Part shown: positions 61,771 to 64,000 of the stretch, piece after piece
Layout of the letters: every line of letters begins with the position of its first letter
How positions within the stretch are numbered: the first letter of the stretch is position 1
Origin: Bacteriovoracaceae bacterium
GTDB lineage: Bacteria; Bdellovibrionota; UBA1018
Direction: 5' to 3'
Length of the DNA stretch: 64,000 bases
Assembly (NCBI GenBank): GCA_947447665.1
Contig: CANFJX010000002.1
Coordinates: forward strand, 124,001 to 188,000
The notes under the pieces: model-generated
What the model was told of the DNA's origin: nothing
Seen by the model: only the letters and a program-made list of their open reading frames with translations
The model's database searches: none
Program-made: the position numbers and the translations under genes

Positions 61771-63900
61771 ATGGTTTCGACCAAGCGGAACTTAGCATCC
61801 AGCGGGACTTACCAAAAAGATTTTAGCAGTACTTTCCCTTGCTTTCTGTTCTTATTCTTGAGCGGCTGCACGAGTACTCTGAATGCGAACTTAAGTATAA
61901 ACGCTCTTGTATCGAGCGGAACCATAACGATAGCAGCTGCTAACCCAGTGCTAAATTATTTTGCGGGTGGTGGGGATCCGCCATGTGGTGGGGATTCGCT
62001 CTTTAGTCATCCATCTCAGCTCACCTCGGACGCGGCTGGCAACATTTATGTCGCCGACACGGGTTGTAATGCAGTTCGTAAGATTACGCCAAAGGGCGTG
62101 GTGTCGACCTTAGGATCGTTTGCTGGTTCACCCGCTAGTTTTAATGGGACGTACGGAAATGCTCTCGATTCAGCAGGAAATCTCTATATTGCCGATAGGG
62201 ATAATCATGCGATCCGGATGATTACGCCGGCAGGCGTGGTTTCGACTGTTGCAGGAGGAAATTTAGTGGGCGCGTTAAAGGGTTATCAAGATGGCCCCGT
62301 CGGCCAGGCACTCTTCGCCTTTCCTTCGGGCCTTGCAGTGACGCCTGATGGTAACACTCTTTATGTGGGTGACTATAATAATAGTTTTATTCGGATCATC
62401 ACTAAAACTGCGGGAAACTGGGCAACAGTTTCGACAGTCTCCGATCCTAGCGGCAATCCATTCGTTTCCAGTCAGCCACGTTATCCAGCGGTGGACGCGA
62501 GCGGCAATGTTTACATTAGCGATGGTTGGTCTGGGCTCATCTATAAGATGACTCCAACTGCTGGCGGATACACAAGAACGACGCTGCCAAGCCCGACGTC
62601 ATTCACTTTTGTTTGCCCGAGTGGGTTGGGTTTTGACTCTTCTGGCAATCTTTTTATTTCAGATTATGGCGGTAATTTTGTCGCAAAATACAACTCCACT
62701 GATGGTTATTCGGTCCTGGCAGGTTCAACCGATGGGATCTCTGGTTCTCAAGACGGACCCGGATCTCAGGCTACTTTTTGGAATCCGATTACCCTGACCG
62801 TGGATGGGATCGGAAACGTCTACGTAGGAGATTTGACTACTGCGCTCATTCGTAAAATTACTCCATCGGGCGATGTATCAACTATAGCAGGGCAAGCAGG
62901 CTTTTATGGGAACAGTACTGCAGGCTCTGCAAGACATTCGACGCTAGGTGCTCTCTGGGGCCTGGTGGCGGATCCTAGTGGCAACATCTATGTAGATGAG
63001 GTTACCTCCGCAAGTTTTATTCTTAAGATTGACACGAACGACAGTCTATCCTTTTACGCGAGTGCCTCGGGAGCCCAGGGATCTGACGATGGAATAGCTT
63101 TGGAAGCTCCGGGATTTAATACGCCTCAAGCAGTGGCTGTCGATACAACGGGTAACGTCTATGTAGCGGACACGGGCAATCATGCAATACGGATGATTGC
63201 AACCAACGGGACGGTTACGACCCTTGCCGGACAAATTATGAACCCAGGATATATCGACGGCACCGGGGGAGGTGCTCAGTTTAATTCTCCTATGGGCATA
63301 GCTATCGATAGTAAAGGAAATCTCTACATCGCCGATACAAATAATTCTGCAGTTCGTAAGATCTCCTCAGGCGGGGTGGTAACGACTCTGGCAGGCTTCT
63401 ACGATGGTACCGGTAACGTAAACCCTGGCTATGCGGACGGAACAGGCTCTGAAGCTTTCTTCTTCTATCCTTTCGGAATCGCCTCAGACGCCTCAGGAAA
63501 CATTTATGTCACGGATATTGGCAATCAAAACATTCGAAAAATAATCACCTCTACTGGCTTAACCACCACCTTTGCTGGTCCGGATGATGGCTCAGGCGAT
63601 GGTAACCCAGGTTCGTCGAATGGTACAGGAACTTCAGCCAGTTTCTATAATCCCGCTGGAATTGCGTTCGATGCTGCCGGTAATTTATTTGTGGCTGATT
63701 CATATAATAATGAGATTAGAAAAATTACTCCCGATGGGGTGGTCACGACTTTTGCCGGACAATTGGCGTCTGGGCAGGACTTGGGCACTTCATCCACTCC
63801 AGCGTATTTCAATAACCCAGAAGGGGTCGCAATTGACAGCACTGGTAAAATCTTTATTTTGGATACAGGGAACAACCTGATTTTACAAACGCAGGAGTGA
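61771..63900 (+). CDS. NHL-repeat beta-propeller lipoprotein
   Basis: 709 residues. Signal peptide FLFLFLSGC (lipobox LSGC), then about ten NHL-type units such as SDAAGNIYVADTGCNAVRKITPKGVVSTL, AVDTTGNVYVADTGNHAIRMIATNGTVTTLAG and FDAAGNLFVADSYNNEIRKITPDGVVTTFAG. Repeats form two propellers or a long one, usually a binding platform for proteins, sugars or other ligands. Found exposed on the envelope. AAGGAG lies seven bases upstream of the ATG. No catalytic site is visible. Confidence 0.85.
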   Translation: MVSTKRNLASSGTYQKDFSSTFPCFLFLFLSGCTSTLNANLSINALVSSGTITIAAANPVLNYFAGGGDPPCGGDSLFSHPSQLTSDAAGNIYVADTGCNAVRKITPKGVVSTLGSFAGSPASFNGTYGNALDSAGNLYIADRDNHAIRMITPAGVVSTVAGGNLVGALKGYQDGPVGQALFAFPSGLAVTPDGNTLYVGDYNNSFIRIITKTAGNWATVSTVSDPSGNPFVSSQPRYPAVDASGNVYISDGWSGLIYKMTPTAGGYTRTTLPSPTSFTFVCPSGLGFDSSGNLFISDYGGNFVAKYNSTDGYSVLAGSTDGISGSQDGPGSQATFWNPITLTVDGIGNVYVGDLTTALIRKITPSGDVSTIAGQAGFYGNSTAGSARHSTLGALWGLVADPSGNIYVDEVTSASFILKIDTNDSLSFYASASGAQGSDDGIALEAPGFNTPQAVAVDTTGNVYVADTGNHAIRMIATNGTVTTLAGQIMNPGYIDGTGGGAQFNSPMGIAIDSKGNLYIADTNNSAVRKISSGGVVTTLAGFYDGTGNVNPGYADGTGSEAFFFYPFGIASDASGNIYVTDIGNQNIRKIITSTGLTTTFAGPDDGSGDGNPGSSNGTGTSASFYNPAGIAFDAAGNLFVADSYNNEIRKITPDGVVTTFAGQLASGQDLGTSSTPAYFNNPEGVAIDSTGKIFILDTGNNLILQTQE

Positions 63901-64000
63901 ATGAGCATAGAGCTCGCCCCCTTCTGCGAGTCATGTATGGGTTGATGAACTGCCCTGAGTGGTAAAATAGGGCGTTTATTGTCAATTGACTCGATTTTTG

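Noticed and set aside
63931-64000. GTCAATTGAC palindrome near the right edge
   Set aside because: Only ten bases and at the window boundary; no context to support a regulatory call.

Overview
The window is chromosomal DNA from a diderm (Gram-negative) bacterium. Evidence for an outer membrane includes apolipoprotein N-acyltransferase, a BamB-like lipoprotein, many lipobox signal peptides, an SLT-type lytic transglycosylase and barrel-like proteins. The mix of a CdaA/CdaR c-di-AMP module, PilZ, sigma-54 promoters, many secreted proteases and lipoproteins, and moderate GC fits the Bdellovibrionota or another former deltaproteobacterial lineage. That assignment is an inference from gene content, not a measurement. 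I see no insertion sequence, prophage, CRISPR array or rRNA. Two tRNA genes are present, Gly-GCC and CAU.

Layout. 1-4.2 kb: the 3' end of a degenerate histidine-kinase-like gene, tRNA-Gly, a cobalamin adenosyltransferase, and a short operon (PilZ, GlpX, SRPBCC protein, small protein). 4.2-9.4 kb: a regulated accessory block. It has a sigma-54 promoter with a 24-bp perfect palindrome upstream and a foldable leader, a coiled-coil/Hsp20 fusion, a zinc-ribbon protein with a duplicated domain, and a lipoprotein and a subtilase transcribed divergently from two further sigma-54-like promoters. 9.4-19 kb: Lnt, a secreted HExxH protein, a small stress membrane protein, two divergent APC permeases with an amino-acid-binding lipoprotein, and a lytic transglycosylase. 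18.9-33.5 kb: tRNA-CAU, then tilS, ftsH, cdaA-cdaR-glmM-pdxJ; tsaE and nnrDE on the other strand; and an Rrf2 regulator-iscS-mnmA-mtaB sulfur/tRNA-thiolation operon. 33.5-42 kb: a secreted 5'-nucleotidase, rnc-era-der, a barrel-like protein, a YfgM-like TPR protein and bamB. 42-56 kb: accessory region with an XRE/AT-hook regulator, a secreted BPL_N protein, an MFS carrier, an operon of a heme-oxygenase-like diiron protein, a Cache-like lipoprotein and a hybrid kinase, a metallophosphoesterase, an 812-aa secreted TPR protein and a second subtilase. 56-64 kb: TcdA, TatD, a B12-binding radical SAM protein, a Tgt-MnmC-like fusion and an NHL-propeller lipoprotein.

Common themes. tRNA anticodon-loop modification is strongly represented: TilS, TsaE, MnmA, MtaB, TcdA and Tgt with an MnmC-like domain. 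Initiation signals are unusual in several places. At least two genes have a good sigma-70 -10 box six bases before the ATG, which implies leaderless mRNA. A TatD gene has a strong Shine-Dalgarno in front of ACG and no ATG, GTG or TTG before its HxH metal motif. A barrel-like ORF runs into a signal-like peptide that has no canonical start. Best candidates for something new are the sigma-54/palindrome/structured-leader unit near 4.2-4.5 kb, the coiled-coil-Hsp20 fusion, the Tgt-MnmC fusion with altered Tgt motifs, and the secreted TPR protein with a possible RelE/ParE-like C-terminus.
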